Source: Moheibacter stercoris (GTDB taxonomy: Bacteria > Bacteroidota > Bacteroidia > Flavobacteriales > Weeksellaceae). From it: a DNA stretch of 64,000 nucleotides. The notes below the pieces were generated by a model. The model ran no database searches and had not been told where the DNA came from. It was given only the letters and a program-made list of their open reading frames with translations. Positions 25,762 through 35,331 of the stretch are shown one piece after another; the first letter of the stretch is position 1, and every line of letters begins with the position of its first letter. A program made the position numbers and the translations under genes. The stretch is taken from NCBI RefSeq assembly GCF_040545805.1, contig NZ_JBEPMO010000012.1, forward strand, positions 14,082-78,081. The letters run 5' to 3'.

Positions 25762-27012
25762 ATGAAAAATTCAGTCGTTCTCTTGTTGGTTGTTTTGATG
25801 TTCGAAAATCTATTGGCGCAAAAATACCAAGAAATACTACCGCCAAGTACCATCAAAACCGTTCAATTGTTCAATCCGCAAACCAATGATCAAACCCCTG
25901 TGATTAGATTAAATGGTGAATATTTGATTTTATCGTTTGATGATTTGGATCCAGGATTCAAAGAATACAATTACAAAATCGAACATTACAATGCCGATTG
26001 GACGCCTTCTGGAATTTTCCAATCCGAATTTTTAGATGGCTATAGTTCGAATTATATCCGAGATTACCAAAATTCCTTCAATACCTATCAGAATTACACC
26101 AATTATTCTGTTCAAATACCCAATCGCGATGCTCAAATTAAATTGGCAGGAAACTATGTAGTGAAAGTGTATACCAAAGATGAGAATCGACCTTTGTTTA
26201 CCAAACGATTTGCACTTTACGAAGAACGTAAAGTAAATCTTGGAATGCAAGTGGAAAGAGCAATTGGAAGCGGATATCAAAACCAACGTTTGAGTGTTAT
26301 TGTTTCAAGTCCGCAAGTGAATTTAACCGAAACACCCGATGGTGCGACTTTGTTTATCATGAAAAATGGAAATTGGAATGATCATTTGATCGTTTCGAGA
26401 CCAAACTTTATCAAACCTTCCCAATTAACGTATAAAGATCAATCCATCATAATGGAAGGAAATAGTGAATATCTATGGTTTGATACCAAAAATCTTGATG
26501 CGCCTGCAATGACAACCGAACGTTCGTTTCGAAAAGACAGTATCTACCATGCGGTTTTAAGACCCGATTTTCAAAAGTGGAATTTGTCATATTTTGATGA
26601 TCAAGATGTCAATGGTGCCTTCTACATCCGAAATGTGAACATTGCCAATCAGACTTTGTCTAATTCTGAAGCTGATTACACTTGGGTTCATTTTGCATTG
26701 GACGAATTTGATGACAAACAAGGAACAAAAGAGTTGTATGTGGTAGGAGCTTTTAACAATTGGCAAATCGCTCCAGAATATCAACTTCATAAAACAGAAT
26801 CCAATTATTGGGAAGCTTCAATTCTTCTGAAACAAGGATATTACAATTATCAATATGCGGTTTTGGATACCAAAACCAATCAAGTTTCCATGTCGGAAAT
26901 AAACGGAAGTTTTTGGCAAACCGAAAACACCTATCAAGGATTATTTTATTATCGACCTTGGGGAGTTCGATACGATGTTTTGATGGGATTCGGTGAAGTC
27001 AATACTCGATAA
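25762..27012 (+). CDS. Type IX secretion system plug protein (DUF5103)
   Basis: 416 residues from ATG 25762, which gives a signal peptide (MKNSVVLLLVVLMFENLLAQ); an earlier in-frame start falls inside the terminator. The body matches the DUF5103/plug family: VIRLNGEYLILSFDDLD, YNYKIEHYNADWTPSGI, YVVGAFNNWQIAPEYQL and a C-terminal GQGLFYYRPWGVRYDVL-like end. In Flavobacterium johnsoniae the Plug protein closes the extracellular side of the SprA translocon until cargo is engaged. The core T9SS genes are elsewhere, but two T9SS clients are in this window. Confidence 0.88.
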   Translation: MKNSVVLLLVVLMFENLLAQKYQEILPPSTIKTVQLFNPQTNDQTPVIRLNGEYLILSFDDLDPGFKEYNYKIEHYNADWTPSGIFQSEFLDGYSSNYIRDYQNSFNTYQNYTNYSVQIPNRDAQIKLAGNYVVKVYTKDENRPLFTKRFALYEERKVNLGMQVERAIGSGYQNQRLSVIVSSPQVNLTETPDGATLFIMKNGNWNDHLIVSRPNFIKPSQLTYKDQSIIMEGNSEYLWFDTKNLDAPAMTTERSFRKDSIYHAVLRPDFQKWNLSYFDDQDVNGAFYIRNVNIANQTLSNSEADYTWVHFALDEFDDKQGTKELYVVGAFNNWQIAPEYQLHKTESNYWEASILLKQGYYNYQYAVLDTKTNQVSMSEINGSFWQTENTYQGLFYYRPWGVRYDVLMGFGEVNTR

Positions 27013-27106
27013 ATCAGCTGAAACTCTAACCTTGATTTCGCCTAAGAAAGCGATAATTTTCGTACCTTTGCAAACGTTAATTCATTATAAAATAAAATCT
27101 TAAAAT

Positions 27107-28738
27107 ATGCCCAAAGGAATTTATCAAGTACCTTTCGTAGGGAATGAACCAGTTCTATCATATGCGCCAGGATCGGCCGAAAGAAAAGAATTGTTAGCGA
27201 CCTATAAAAAGATGTACCAAGAAATTGTGGAGGTTCCTCAATACATTGGAAATAAAATTGTAAAGTCAGGAAACAAAGGCGAGATTCGTCCTCCTCATGA
27301 CCATCAACATATTGTGGGATATTACCACAAAGGAACACAAGAAGATGTCAAAGAAGCAATCAATGAAGCTTTAAAAGCTCGTAAAGAATGGGCAGATTTG
27401 CCTTGGGAACAAAGAGCTTCTATTTTCTTGAAAGCAGCTGACTTGATTGCGGGTCCTTACCGTGCAAGGATCAATGCAGCGACCATGATTGGGCAATCCA
27501 AAAATGCTTTTCAAGCCGAAATCGATTCTGCTTGTGAGTTGATTGACTTTTTACGTTTCAACGTAGAATTCATGACCCAAATCTATGCCGATCAACCTAT
27601 TTCTTCAGAAGGAATATGGAATCGTGTTGAATATAGACCATTAGAAGGATTCACATTTGCAATCACTCCATTTAACTTTACGGCTATTTCTGGAAATTTA
27701 CCAGCTTGTATGGCTATGATGGGGAATGTTGTGGTGTGGAAACCATCTGACAAACAAGTTTATTCGGCTCAAGTAATTATGGAAGTCTTCAAAGAAGCAG
27801 GATTGCCAGACGGTGTTATCAATATGGTGTTAACAGGTGGTGCTGAAACAGCCAAAACTTGTATTGAACATCCAGATTTCGCAGGATTGCATTTCACAGG
27901 ATCAACTTCTGTTTTCAAAGCTTTATGGAAACAAATTGGAGACAACATCAATACCCATAAAACTTACCCAAGAATTGTAGGTGAAACAGGAGGAAAGGAT
28001 TTTGTTGTAGCACATGGCTCTTCAGATGCCAAAGAGGTAGCAACTGCATTGGTTCGTGGAGCGTTCGAATACCAAGGACAAAAATGTTCTGCCGCTTCAA
28101 GAGCGTATATTGCAAAATCAATTTGGCCAGCGGTGAAAGATGAAATGAAAAAAGCTTTGGATTCTATTTCCGTAGGTTCACCAGAGGATTTTTCAAACTT
28201 TGTGACGGCAGTTATCGATAAAAACTCTTTTGATAAATCCAAAGGATATATTGAAAGAGCTCAAGCAAGTTCAGAAGCTGAAGTTGTTTTAGGTGGAACT
28301 TGTGATGATTCCGTAGGGTATTTCGTTCATCCAACGGTTATCGAAACTACCAATCCAAAATACGAAAGTATGGTTGAAGAAATCTTCGGCCCAGTCTTAA
28401 CGGTGTATGTATTTGAAGATGAAAAATGGGAAGAAACCTTAGAATTGGTTGATCAGACCTCTGATTACGCTTTGACAGGTGCCATCTTTGCAAAAGATCG
28501 TTATGTTTTGAACCAAGGAATGAAAGCTTTGGAAAATGCTGCAGGAAATTTCTACATCAATGACAAACCAACTGGTGCAGTTGTAGGGCAACAACCATTT
28601 GGTGGAGCGAGAGCTTCTGGAACCAATGACAAAGCAGGTTCAGCAATGAACTTGATGCGTTGGATTTCGGTAAGAACCATCAAAGAAACCTTTGTGACAC
28701 CAAAAGATTATCGTTATCCTTTCTTAGGAAAAGAGTAA
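27107..28738 (+). CDS. pruA: L-glutamate gamma-semialdehyde dehydrogenase (P5C dehydrogenase)
   Basis: 543 residues, close to the mammalian ALDH4-type length. Motifs: FTFAITPFNFTAISGN, the NAD-binding LHFTGSTSVFK, the catalytic Glu in IVGETGGKDF and the catalytic Cys in FEYQGQKCSAASR (near residue 325). It oxidises glutamate semialdehyde to glutamate in proline breakdown. No proline dehydrogenase gene is nearby. A -7-like TACCTTTG lies at 27063-27070, without a well-placed TTG. Confidence 0.95.
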   Translation: MPKGIYQVPFVGNEPVLSYAPGSAERKELLATYKKMYQEIVEVPQYIGNKIVKSGNKGEIRPPHDHQHIVGYYHKGTQEDVKEAINEALKARKEWADLPWEQRASIFLKAADLIAGPYRARINAATMIGQSKNAFQAEIDSACELIDFLRFNVEFMTQIYADQPISSEGIWNRVEYRPLEGFTFAITPFNFTAISGNLPACMAMMGNVVVWKPSDKQVYSAQVIMEVFKEAGLPDGVINMVLTGGAETAKTCIEHPDFAGLHFTGSTSVFKALWKQIGDNINTHKTYPRIVGETGGKDFVVAHGSSDAKEVATALVRGAFEYQGQKCSAASRAYIAKSIWPAVKDEMKKALDSISVGSPEDFSNFVTAVIDKNSFDKSKGYIERAQASSEAEVVLGGTCDDSVGYFVHPTVIETTNPKYESMVEEIFGPVLTVYVFEDEKWEETLELVDQTSDYALTGAIFAKDRYVLNQGMKALENAAGNFYINDKPTGAVVGQQPFGGARASGTNDKAGSAMNLMRWISVRTIKETFVTPKDYRYPFLGKE

Positions 28739-28760
28739 AGAAAATCCACTATAAAATCCA

Positions 28761-28793
28761 TAAGCCATTCCCAAAAGAATGGCTTATTTTTGT
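28761..28793 (+). terminator. Terminator after pruA
   Basis: AAGCCATTC pairs with GAATGGCTT around CCAAAA, followed by ATTTTTGT. Confidence 0.88.
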
Positions 28794-28808
28794 ACCAGAA
28801 TCATCCAA

Positions 28809-29708
28809 ATGAGCAACAAGCAAGCCATTCAAACATCTGTTTTTAGTATTGTAGGAAATGCACTTTTTGCAGTAATCAAATTTCTTGCAGGTATTTTTGG
28901 TAATTCTTATGCGTTGATTGCTGACGCTATTGAGTCTACTGCTGATGTGTTTGCTTCGATTTTAGTTTGGATTGGTTTGAAATATTCCACCAAACCAGCT
29001 GATGAAAATCATCCCTATGGACATGGACGATTTGAAGTAATTTCAACCTTTGCTGTCATCGGATTTTTGGTTATTTCTGCTACAGTAATTGCCGTTGAAA
29101 GTATCAAAAACATTCAAACGCCGCATGAAGGTCCAAAATCATTTACCCTTTGGGTTCTTTTGGGGATTATTTTGTTCAAAGAACTTTCCTTCCAATATGT
29201 GATTCGCCAAAGCAAAAAAACACATAGTTCGTCTTTAAAGGCCGATGCTTGGCACCATCGAAGTGATGCGATTACGTCTGTTATGGCGTTTATAGGAATA
29301 TCGATTGCGATTTTCTTGGGCGAAGGATTTGAAGCGGCCGATGATGTTGCTGCTTTATTGGCTTCTGCTTTTATCATTTACAATGCCTATAAAATTTTCA
29401 AACCGATCATCAGTGAGATTTCAGACGAACAAGTTTATGATGATATGATTGAGGATATTCGAGCCATAGCACAGACGGTTCCAGGGGTTTTGGATACAGA
29501 AAAATGTCATGTTCGTAAAATGGGAATGACCTACTATGTCGACTTGCATATGATTGTGGACGGAAACATTTCTGTCATCCAAGGACATAAAATTGCCCAT
29601 GATCTCAAAGACGAAATTCAACGTCAAGTTCCTCATATCGCAGATGTTTTGGTGCATACAGAGCCCGATCGCGTTTCTGTCGATAATCATCAAAGTCTAA
29701 ATTCCTAA
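28809..29708 (+). CDS. Cation diffusion facilitator (CDF) transporter
   Basis: 299 residues from ATG 28809; an in-frame start at 28779 lies in the terminator stem. Transmembrane segments begin VFSIVGNALFAVIKFLAG. The zinc-site patterns are ADAIESTADVF and KADAWHHRSDAITS, with HPYGHGRFE between. The C-terminal domain (VPGVLDTEKCHVRKMG, then VHTEPD) is cytoplasmic. It exports Zn2+ or related divalent ions by proton exchange. It converges with a P-type ATPase gene across an interspersed repeat. Confidence 0.92.
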   Translation: MSNKQAIQTSVFSIVGNALFAVIKFLAGIFGNSYALIADAIESTADVFASILVWIGLKYSTKPADENHPYGHGRFEVISTFAVIGFLVISATVIAVESIKNIQTPHEGPKSFTLWVLLGIILFKELSFQYVIRQSKKTHSSSLKADAWHHRSDAITSVMAFIGISIAIFLGEGFEAADDVAALLASAFIIYNAYKIFKPIISEISDEQVYDDMIEDIRAIAQTVPGVLDTEKCHVRKMGMTYYVDLHMIVDGNISVIQGHKIAHDLKDEIQRQVPHIADVLVHTEPDRVSVDNHQSLNS

Positions 29709-29718
29709 CCTAACTTTT

Positions 29719-29822
29719 TGGGCGTGTCCGCAGCGGCGGACCGGGCTTTCCGCGACAATCTGTATTTGCGAGGTACGAAGCAATCTAAAAAAGGATTTCT
29801 GCTATAATCCCTCACGCAATTC
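29719..29822 (+). repeat. Compound interspersed repeat between two cation-transporter genes
   Basis: Opens with TTTTGGGCGTGTCCGC, contains the hairpin GTCCGC-AGCG-GCGGAC, goes on with CGGGCTTTCCGCGACAATC and GCGAGGTACGAAGCAATCT, and closes with ATAATCCCTCACGCAATT. Its G+C content is far above the flanks. From memory, GGGCGTG...CCCTCACGC repeats of this kind are scattered in many Flavobacteriia genomes, with variable interiors. Only one copy is in the window. Confidence 0.55.
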
Positions 29823-29868
29823 CCTTATCCATTCAAAATTTCGTTCAAAATGAAAACGGATTATAATT

Positions 29869-32373
29869 TCAGTTTCTGAATTTCCTTTTGATCCATTTGT
29901 AAACTTCAAACCATAAAACCGAAACCATTGCAATCAGGATAACTGTTGCTAATTGTTCCAAACTCAATCCCGTAACTTGGAAAAATTCTGCCAAGAAAGG
30001 AATGTATAATAAGCAAAGAAGAAGTAGAATAGATGCCGAAAGAATCAGCGGAAACAATCTATTTTTATAGAATAAAGTTACCCAAAGACTATAAGTAAAA
30101 GATCGATTGGTAAGACTTAAAAATACATTGGCAAAAACCAAAGTCGAAAACACCATAGCTCTTGTGGTTCTTTCGTCTTGACCAAGTTGTACCGCATACT
30201 GATACGCAAATAACACACCCATTGTGATGATAATTCCCTGAACTATGCTGATGCTTAATTCTTTCCAATTTAGGAAAGTATCGGTCATTTTTCGGGGTTT
30301 TTTCGACATTGTTCCTTTTTCCATCGGTTCGTTTTCATATACAATCGAACAAATAGGTCCCATTATCAATTCCAAAAATATTACGTGAACGGGAGTGAAA
30401 ATATTCGGATAAATCCATCCCAAAAACAGCGGCAAAGAAACTGTTAAGATGATGGGAATATGAATGGAAATGATGTATTGAATTGCTTTTTTGATGTTGG
30501 TGTAAATTCGTCTTCCTGCCGCAATTCCCGTAACCAATTTCGTTAAATCATCATCCACAATGACCAATGCAGCAGCAGATTTGGCAATTTCGGTTCCTTT
30601 ATTTCCCATCGCAACGCCTATGTGCGCGGCTTTGAGCGCAGGAGCATCATTGACGCCATCGCCGAGCATAGCGACAATTTCGCCATCTTTTTTAAAGGCA
30701 TTGACCATTTTTAATTTCGCTTCGGGAAACATTCGGGTAAACAAATTGGTTTTTCGTGAAATTTCAATGGTTTTCTCTTCCGAAGTTTTAAGAATCTCTG
30801 AACCATTGACCGCATTTTCGGAATGTTGAATTCCTGATTGTTGGGCGATAGCTTTGGTAGTATCTTCATTGTCTCCTGTGATGACTTTGACTTGAATTCC
30901 TGCATCATAAATTTGATGAAATACTTGCTCAATTCCTTCTTTTGGAGGATCATAAAAAACCGTAAATCCTAAAAATTCAAAGTTGAAATCTTGCTGATTT
31001 TCTGGAAATTGATTTCCTTCAAATTTTGCTTTGGCAACACCCAACAATCGGAATCCTTGTTTCCCCAAGGATTTGATTTCCAGTTGAAGTTCTGATTTTT
31101 CGGATTCTGAAAGATTGGAAACTGCTAAAATAGCTTCGGGAGCGCCTTTGGCAGCAATGATTCGATTTCCATTTTCGTTTTCAAAAAGATGCGTCATCAT
31201 GGGTGGTTTCCCTTCCAATGGATATTCGTGAATCATATGAAAAGAAGATCTCAAATCCGTTTTGATGAAAGATTCATAAACTCGGTGCAAAGTTTTTTCC
31301 ATCGGGTCAAACGGAATCGGTTCACTACTCCACATTGCGTATTCAATCAATTCAGCTAAAGATACATCTCCAAATTCAGCTTCTGAAAACAACTTTTTGG
31401 ATTTAAAATCATAAAGCGATTTTAAGTTCATCGCATTTTGGGTAATGGTTCCTGTTTTGTCGGTGCAAATAATGGTCGTACTTCCCAAAGTTTCCACGAC
31501 ATTGCTTCGCTTGATGATGATTCCTTCTTTCATCAATTTCCAAGCGCCAATCGCCATAAATGTTGAAAAAGCAACTGGAATTTCTTCAGGTAAAATCGAC
31601 ATTGCCAACGTCAATCCAACCAATAAACTATTGAGTAATTCGCCCGTTTGATAAAAACTATACCCCCAAACCATAAGGAAAAAGACAAATCCAACGAGCG
31701 CCATTCCTTTGACGAATTTGGTGATTTGTTTTTGAAGAGGTGAAATTTCTTCTTTGATAGTTTGAATTGATTGACCAATTTGTCCCAATTTCGTTTGCGG
31801 TCCAATTTTCTTCACTTCGAAAACCGCTAAACCCGTCACGACAAGCGTTCCATTATAAATCATATTATCTTCTGTATCCTTATTTTTAAAAACCGAAAAG
31901 GATTCGCCAGTGAGAGAAGATTCGTTGACAGAAAAGTCTGTGCTGTACTTTATGGTTCCATCGGCATTGATCATTTTTCCTTCTTCGACCAAACATAAAT
32001 CGCCAACTACAATTTCGTGGGTAGGAATTTGAACAACTTTCGAATCCCTGATGACGGTACTTAAAGGTTCGTTTAGCTTTTCTAGCGCTTCCAAAGCTTT
32101 CTTACTTCGATTGTCTTGATAAAAAGAAATTGCACTAACGGCTACAATGGCGACGAACATAAAAAGGGCTTCTCCATACTCTCCCACAATTACATAAATA
32201 AGGGAAATAATAGCCAGAATGACCAACATTGGTTCTTTTAAGATCTCGAAAAGTAGATTTAACCAAGAATTATTTTGGTTGGAATTGAGTTGGTTCGATC
32301 CGTGGAGTTTTTTTGATTCGGCTACCTCATTTGGTGAAAGACCCGTTAAATGAGAAGGAATTTGAAAAGCCAT
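29869..32373 (-). CDS. P-type cation-transporting ATPase (P2-like)
   Basis: 834 residues. Actuator motif SSLTGES, TM4 motif PEEIPVAFSTFMAIGAWKL, phosphorylation site ICTDKTGTIT (near residue 316), nucleotide-domain KGAPEAIL, and hinge MLGDGVNDAPALKAAHIGVAMG. About ten membrane segments. The TM4 sequence PEEIP differs from the PEGLP of classic Ca2+ pumps, so the ion (Ca2+, Mg2+, Mn2+ or other) cannot be fixed. It converges with the CDF exporter gene. Confidence 0.92.
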   Translation of the reverse strand: MAFQIPSHLTGLSPNEVAESKKLHGSNQLNSNQNNSWLNLLFEILKEPMLVILAIISLIYVIVGEYGEALFMFVAIVAVSAISFYQDNRSKKALEALEKLNEPLSTVIRDSKVVQIPTHEIVVGDLCLVEEGKMINADGTIKYSTDFSVNESSLTGESFSVFKNKDTEDNMIYNGTLVVTGLAVFEVKKIGPQTKLGQIGQSIQTIKEEISPLQKQITKFVKGMALVGFVFFLMVWGYSFYQTGELLNSLLVGLTLAMSILPEEIPVAFSTFMAIGAWKLMKEGIIIKRSNVVETLGSTTIICTDKTGTITQNAMNLKSLYDFKSKKLFSEAEFGDVSLAELIEYAMWSSEPIPFDPMEKTLHRVYESFIKTDLRSSFHMIHEYPLEGKPPMMTHLFENENGNRIIAAKGAPEAILAVSNLSESEKSELQLEIKSLGKQGFRLLGVAKAKFEGNQFPENQQDFNFEFLGFTVFYDPPKEGIEQVFHQIYDAGIQVKVITGDNEDTTKAIAQQSGIQHSENAVNGSEILKTSEEKTIEISRKTNLFTRMFPEAKLKMVNAFKKDGEIVAMLGDGVNDAPALKAAHIGVAMGNKGTEIAKSAAALVIVDDDLTKLVTGIAAGRRIYTNIKKAIQYIISIHIPIILTVSLPLFLGWIYPNIFTPVHVIFLELIMGPICSIVYENEPMEKGTMSKKPRKMTDTFLNWKELSISIVQGIIITMGVLFAYQYAVQLGQDERTTRAMVFSTLVFANVFLSLTNRSFTYSLWVTLFYKNRLFPLILSASILLLLCLLYIPFLAEFFQVTGLSLEQLATVILIAMVSVLWFEVYKWIKRKFRN

Positions 32374-32548
32374 ATAATTTTTTTAAACTAATGATACTGA
32401 AGAAGTAAAGCATTCTAATTGAGTAATTTGTCGTTTAACTAATAGAATGCTTGATTATTAGATAAAGTTAAAGATTTTCTTCTATCAATTTCGTTGAAAT
32501 GAAATTTAGAAATTTTCTAATTAGGATTGATTTATTCGAAATAAAGTA

Positions 32549-32582
32549 AAAAAAAAACTCCTATTCTTACGAACAGGAGTTT
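32549..32582 (-). terminator. Terminator after the E1 fusion gene
   Basis: On the minus strand AAACTCCT and AGGAGTTT form an 8-bp stem followed by a run of T (plus-strand A run 32549-32557). Confidence 0.9.
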
Positions 32583-32604
32583 CTATCATTGTAAAATTTG
32601 TATT

Positions 32605-35028
32605 TTAATAAATCGCAGGGAAATCATTTGGTTTCGCCTCACGCATCAATTCGTAAACCTTTTCTACGATATCATCAACTGAAGGTTTTGAGAAATAATC
32701 TCCATCTGTTGCATAAGCTGGACGGTGATCTTTCGCTGTGATCGTAATCGGTTTGCTATCCAAATGGAAATAGCCATTTTGAACTTCCAAGATTTGTTGC
32801 ATCATATAAGCAGAAGCACTTCCTGGAACGTCTTCGTCAATTACGACCAAACGATTGGTTTTGGCCAAACTTTTTGCAATATCTTGCTTCAAGTCAAATG
32901 GAATCAAAGATTGAATGTCTATGACTTCTGCATCAATTCCCAATTGAGCCAATTCTTTTGCCGCTTCGTTGACAATTCTCCAAGTCGAACCATAGGTTAC
33001 CAAGGTAACATCAGATCCTTCTTTGGTTACTTCTACTTCACCGATTGGCGTCGTAAATTCCCCTAAATTCGTAGGCATTTTTTCTTTCAAACGATATCCG
33101 TTCAAACTTTCCACCACAATAGCTGGCTCGTCACATTGCAACAAAGCATTGTAGAATCCGGCAGCTTTGGTTAAATCACGTGGCACCAAAACGTACATAC
33201 CACGAACCAAATTTAAGATTCCACCCATTGGAGAACCTGCGTGCCAAATTCCCTCTAAACGGTGTCCACGCGTTCTTATGATCAATGGCGCTTTTTGTCC
33301 ACCTTTTGTACGATATTGAACCGTCGCTAAATCGTCGGACATCAATTGAAGTCCATACAAAACATAGTCCAAATATTGGATTTCAGCAATTGGGCGAAGT
33401 CCGCGCATTGCCATTCCAATTCCTTGTCCTACGATGGTTGCTTCACGAATTCCTGTGTCAGAAACTCTCGCTTCGGAAAATTTTTCTTGTAAACCTTCCA
33501 ATCCTTGGTTTACGTCACCAATATTCCCTGAATCTTCACCAAAAATTAAAACGTTTGGATTGTTCGTGAAAATCTTGTCGAAATTGTCACGCAAAACCAC
33601 ACGTCCGTCTTCCAAATGTTCTTCTTCAGGAAATTCAGGTGCTACATTTTTTATGTTGGAAGCGCTCCATTGGGATTGGCTATATAAATGTGACGAATAA
33701 ATGTCTTGTTCGACTTCCATTCTTGAGTTGTACCAAGAAGTTAGCGCAGTTTTAGCCGCTAAATTTTCTCCTCTTGTAATACGGAATACTTTGCGAACAA
33801 CGCTGTAAATATCTTTTTTGAAAGGAACTTGTTTTCCTTTTAAGGATTGTATTTCGGTTTCAATGAAAGATTTATTGGAGCTCTCATTGGCTACTTGGGT
33901 CAATAATTGGATTGCTTCTTCTTTCAAAGCCAAAACGGGATTCAAATAATCTTCCCAAGCTTGTTTTTGAGCTGCTTTTACTTCTTTTTTGGCTTCTTCT
34001 TCAATTTTGGCAAGTTCTTCTTCAGTTGCCAATTTTTCATCGCCCGCATCAAAGTTCAAAATCCATTCTTTGAATTTAGCGATTCCGTCAAATTCTTTTT
34101 CCCAGTTCAAACGCTCTTCCGATTTGTATCGTTCGTGCGAACCAGAAGTTGAGTGACCTTGCGGTTGGGTACATTCTCTCACGTGAACTATACAAGGAGT
34201 ATGTTCCTCTCTTGCCCATTTTTCTGCTTCTTGATAAGCTGCGATCAAACCTGGATAATCCCAAGCTTTCACGGTAAAAATTTTGTAACCTCTTTCGTCT
34301 TCGTTTTGTTCAAATCCCGAAAGCAATTCGCTTAAATTGGATTTGGTGCGTTGGTATTTCGCAGGAACGGAAATTCCATAACCATCATCCCAAATCGAAA
34401 CAATCATCGGAACTTGTAAAACTCCACCTGCATTAATCGTTTCCCAAAACGGACCTTCAGATGTACTTGCATCTCCAATGGTTCCAAAAGCAATTTCGTT
34501 TCCAGTTACCGAGAAATTTTGATTTTCATCGGCTTCAGGAACTTGACGATAATATTTGGAAGCTTGAGCCAATCCCAAGAGTCGAGGCATTTGCCCAGAA
34601 GTAGGAGAGATGTCAGAACTTGAGTTTTTCTGATCGGTTAATTTTTTCCAAGAACCATCTTCGTTCAAGGAACGCGTAGCGAAATGGGAGGTCATTTGTC
34701 GTCCGCCCGAAGCTGGCTCTTTTTCTAGGTCGGTATTGGCGTATAATTGGGCAAAGAATGCCGATAGGGATAATTGTCCAATAGCCAACATAAAAGTTTG
34801 GTCGCGGTAATAGCCAGAACGGAAATCTCCATTTTTGAAAACTCGGGACATTGCAATTTGCGGAATTTCTTTTCCGTCACCAAAAATTCCAAATTTGGCT
34901 TTTCCGGTCAAAACTTCTCTTCGACCCAATAAACTTGTTTCTCTTGAAAGCTGAGCTATCCTATAATCTTCTAAAATTTGATTTTTAAATTCTTGAAAGG
35001 ATAGTTTATTTTCTGTTTGTGTTTGCAT
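32605..35028 (-). CDS. 2-oxo acid dehydrogenase E1, fused alpha-beta subunits (branched-chain type)
   Basis: 807 residues. The alpha half (1-about 330) has the phosphorylation-loop-like RYKSEERL and TPP region IGDASTSEGPFWETINAG with IWDDGYGIS. A charged Lys/Glu/Ala-rich linker spans about 330-440. The beta half has VLIFGEDSGNIGDVNQG, SDTGIREATIVGQGIGMA, and a C-terminal transketolase-like domain (VTLVTYGSTWRIV, VIDEDVPGSASAYM). It decarboxylates branched-chain 2-oxo acids within the E1-E2-E3 complex, giving acyl-CoA for iso-fatty acids. E2 and E3 are not in the window. A -7-like TATTTTTG lies at 35049-35056 (minus strand). Confidence 0.92.
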   Translation of the reverse strand: MQTQTENKLSFQEFKNQILEDYRIAQLSRETSLLGRREVLTGKAKFGIFGDGKEIPQIAMSRVFKNGDFRSGYYRDQTFMLAIGQLSLSAFFAQLYANTDLEKEPASGGRQMTSHFATRSLNEDGSWKKLTDQKNSSSDISPTSGQMPRLLGLAQASKYYRQVPEADENQNFSVTGNEIAFGTIGDASTSEGPFWETINAGGVLQVPMIVSIWDDGYGISVPAKYQRTKSNLSELLSGFEQNEDERGYKIFTVKAWDYPGLIAAYQEAEKWAREEHTPCIVHVRECTQPQGHSTSGSHERYKSEERLNWEKEFDGIAKFKEWILNFDAGDEKLATEEELAKIEEEAKKEVKAAQKQAWEDYLNPVLALKEEAIQLLTQVANESSNKSFIETEIQSLKGKQVPFKKDIYSVVRKVFRITRGENLAAKTALTSWYNSRMEVEQDIYSSHLYSQSQWSASNIKNVAPEFPEEEHLEDGRVVLRDNFDKIFTNNPNVLIFGEDSGNIGDVNQGLEGLQEKFSEARVSDTGIREATIVGQGIGMAMRGLRPIAEIQYLDYVLYGLQLMSDDLATVQYRTKGGQKAPLIIRTRGHRLEGIWHAGSPMGGILNLVRGMYVLVPRDLTKAAGFYNALLQCDEPAIVVESLNGYRLKEKMPTNLGEFTTPIGEVEVTKEGSDVTLVTYGSTWRIVNEAAKELAQLGIDAEVIDIQSLIPFDLKQDIAKSLAKTNRLVVIDEDVPGSASAYMMQQILEVQNGYFHLDSKPITITAKDHRPAYATDGDYFSKPSVDDIVEKVYELMREAKPNDFPAIY

Positions 35029-35331
35029 TGTATAATATGGTATGGAAGCAAAAATAATAATTATCTAGTGAATTAAAAATTTGGATTTACGTAAGAATTG
35101 TTGGAATTGGAAATGTTGAATTTTCTTCGGATTCAACAAGTTATTTCCCATAATACACGTATGGAAGCAAGATTGGTTGGTTTTAGACCCTAAAATTTTT
35201 AGGATTTTTTTTGTTAAAAACCAAAATGGTAGCGTTAAAATATGGTGTAAATTTTAATTTTTAACACATCATTATACATACATTCATAAATAATATATAA
35301 TTTTACGACTGTTTAACAATTGAAAACAATT
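35029..35331. other. Gap between divergent E1 and T9SS-cargo genes
   Basis: About 300 bp, A+T-rich. It holds the likely E1 -7 box (minus strand, 35049-35056) and, near 35294-35306, a TATAATTTTAC stretch that may serve the plus-strand gene. No small gene or RNA is supported. Confidence 0.5.

Noticed and set aside
28785..28792. TATTTTTG as a -7 box for the CDF gene
   Set aside because: It is the T tract of the pruA terminator hairpin (28761-28793), and no TTG is at the right distance.
32605..35028. E1 fusion with DD in place of NN in the TPP motif as a dead enzyme
   Set aside because: IWDD(G/E)YGIS is recalled as normal for the fused Bacteroidota E1 family; the other motifs are intact.
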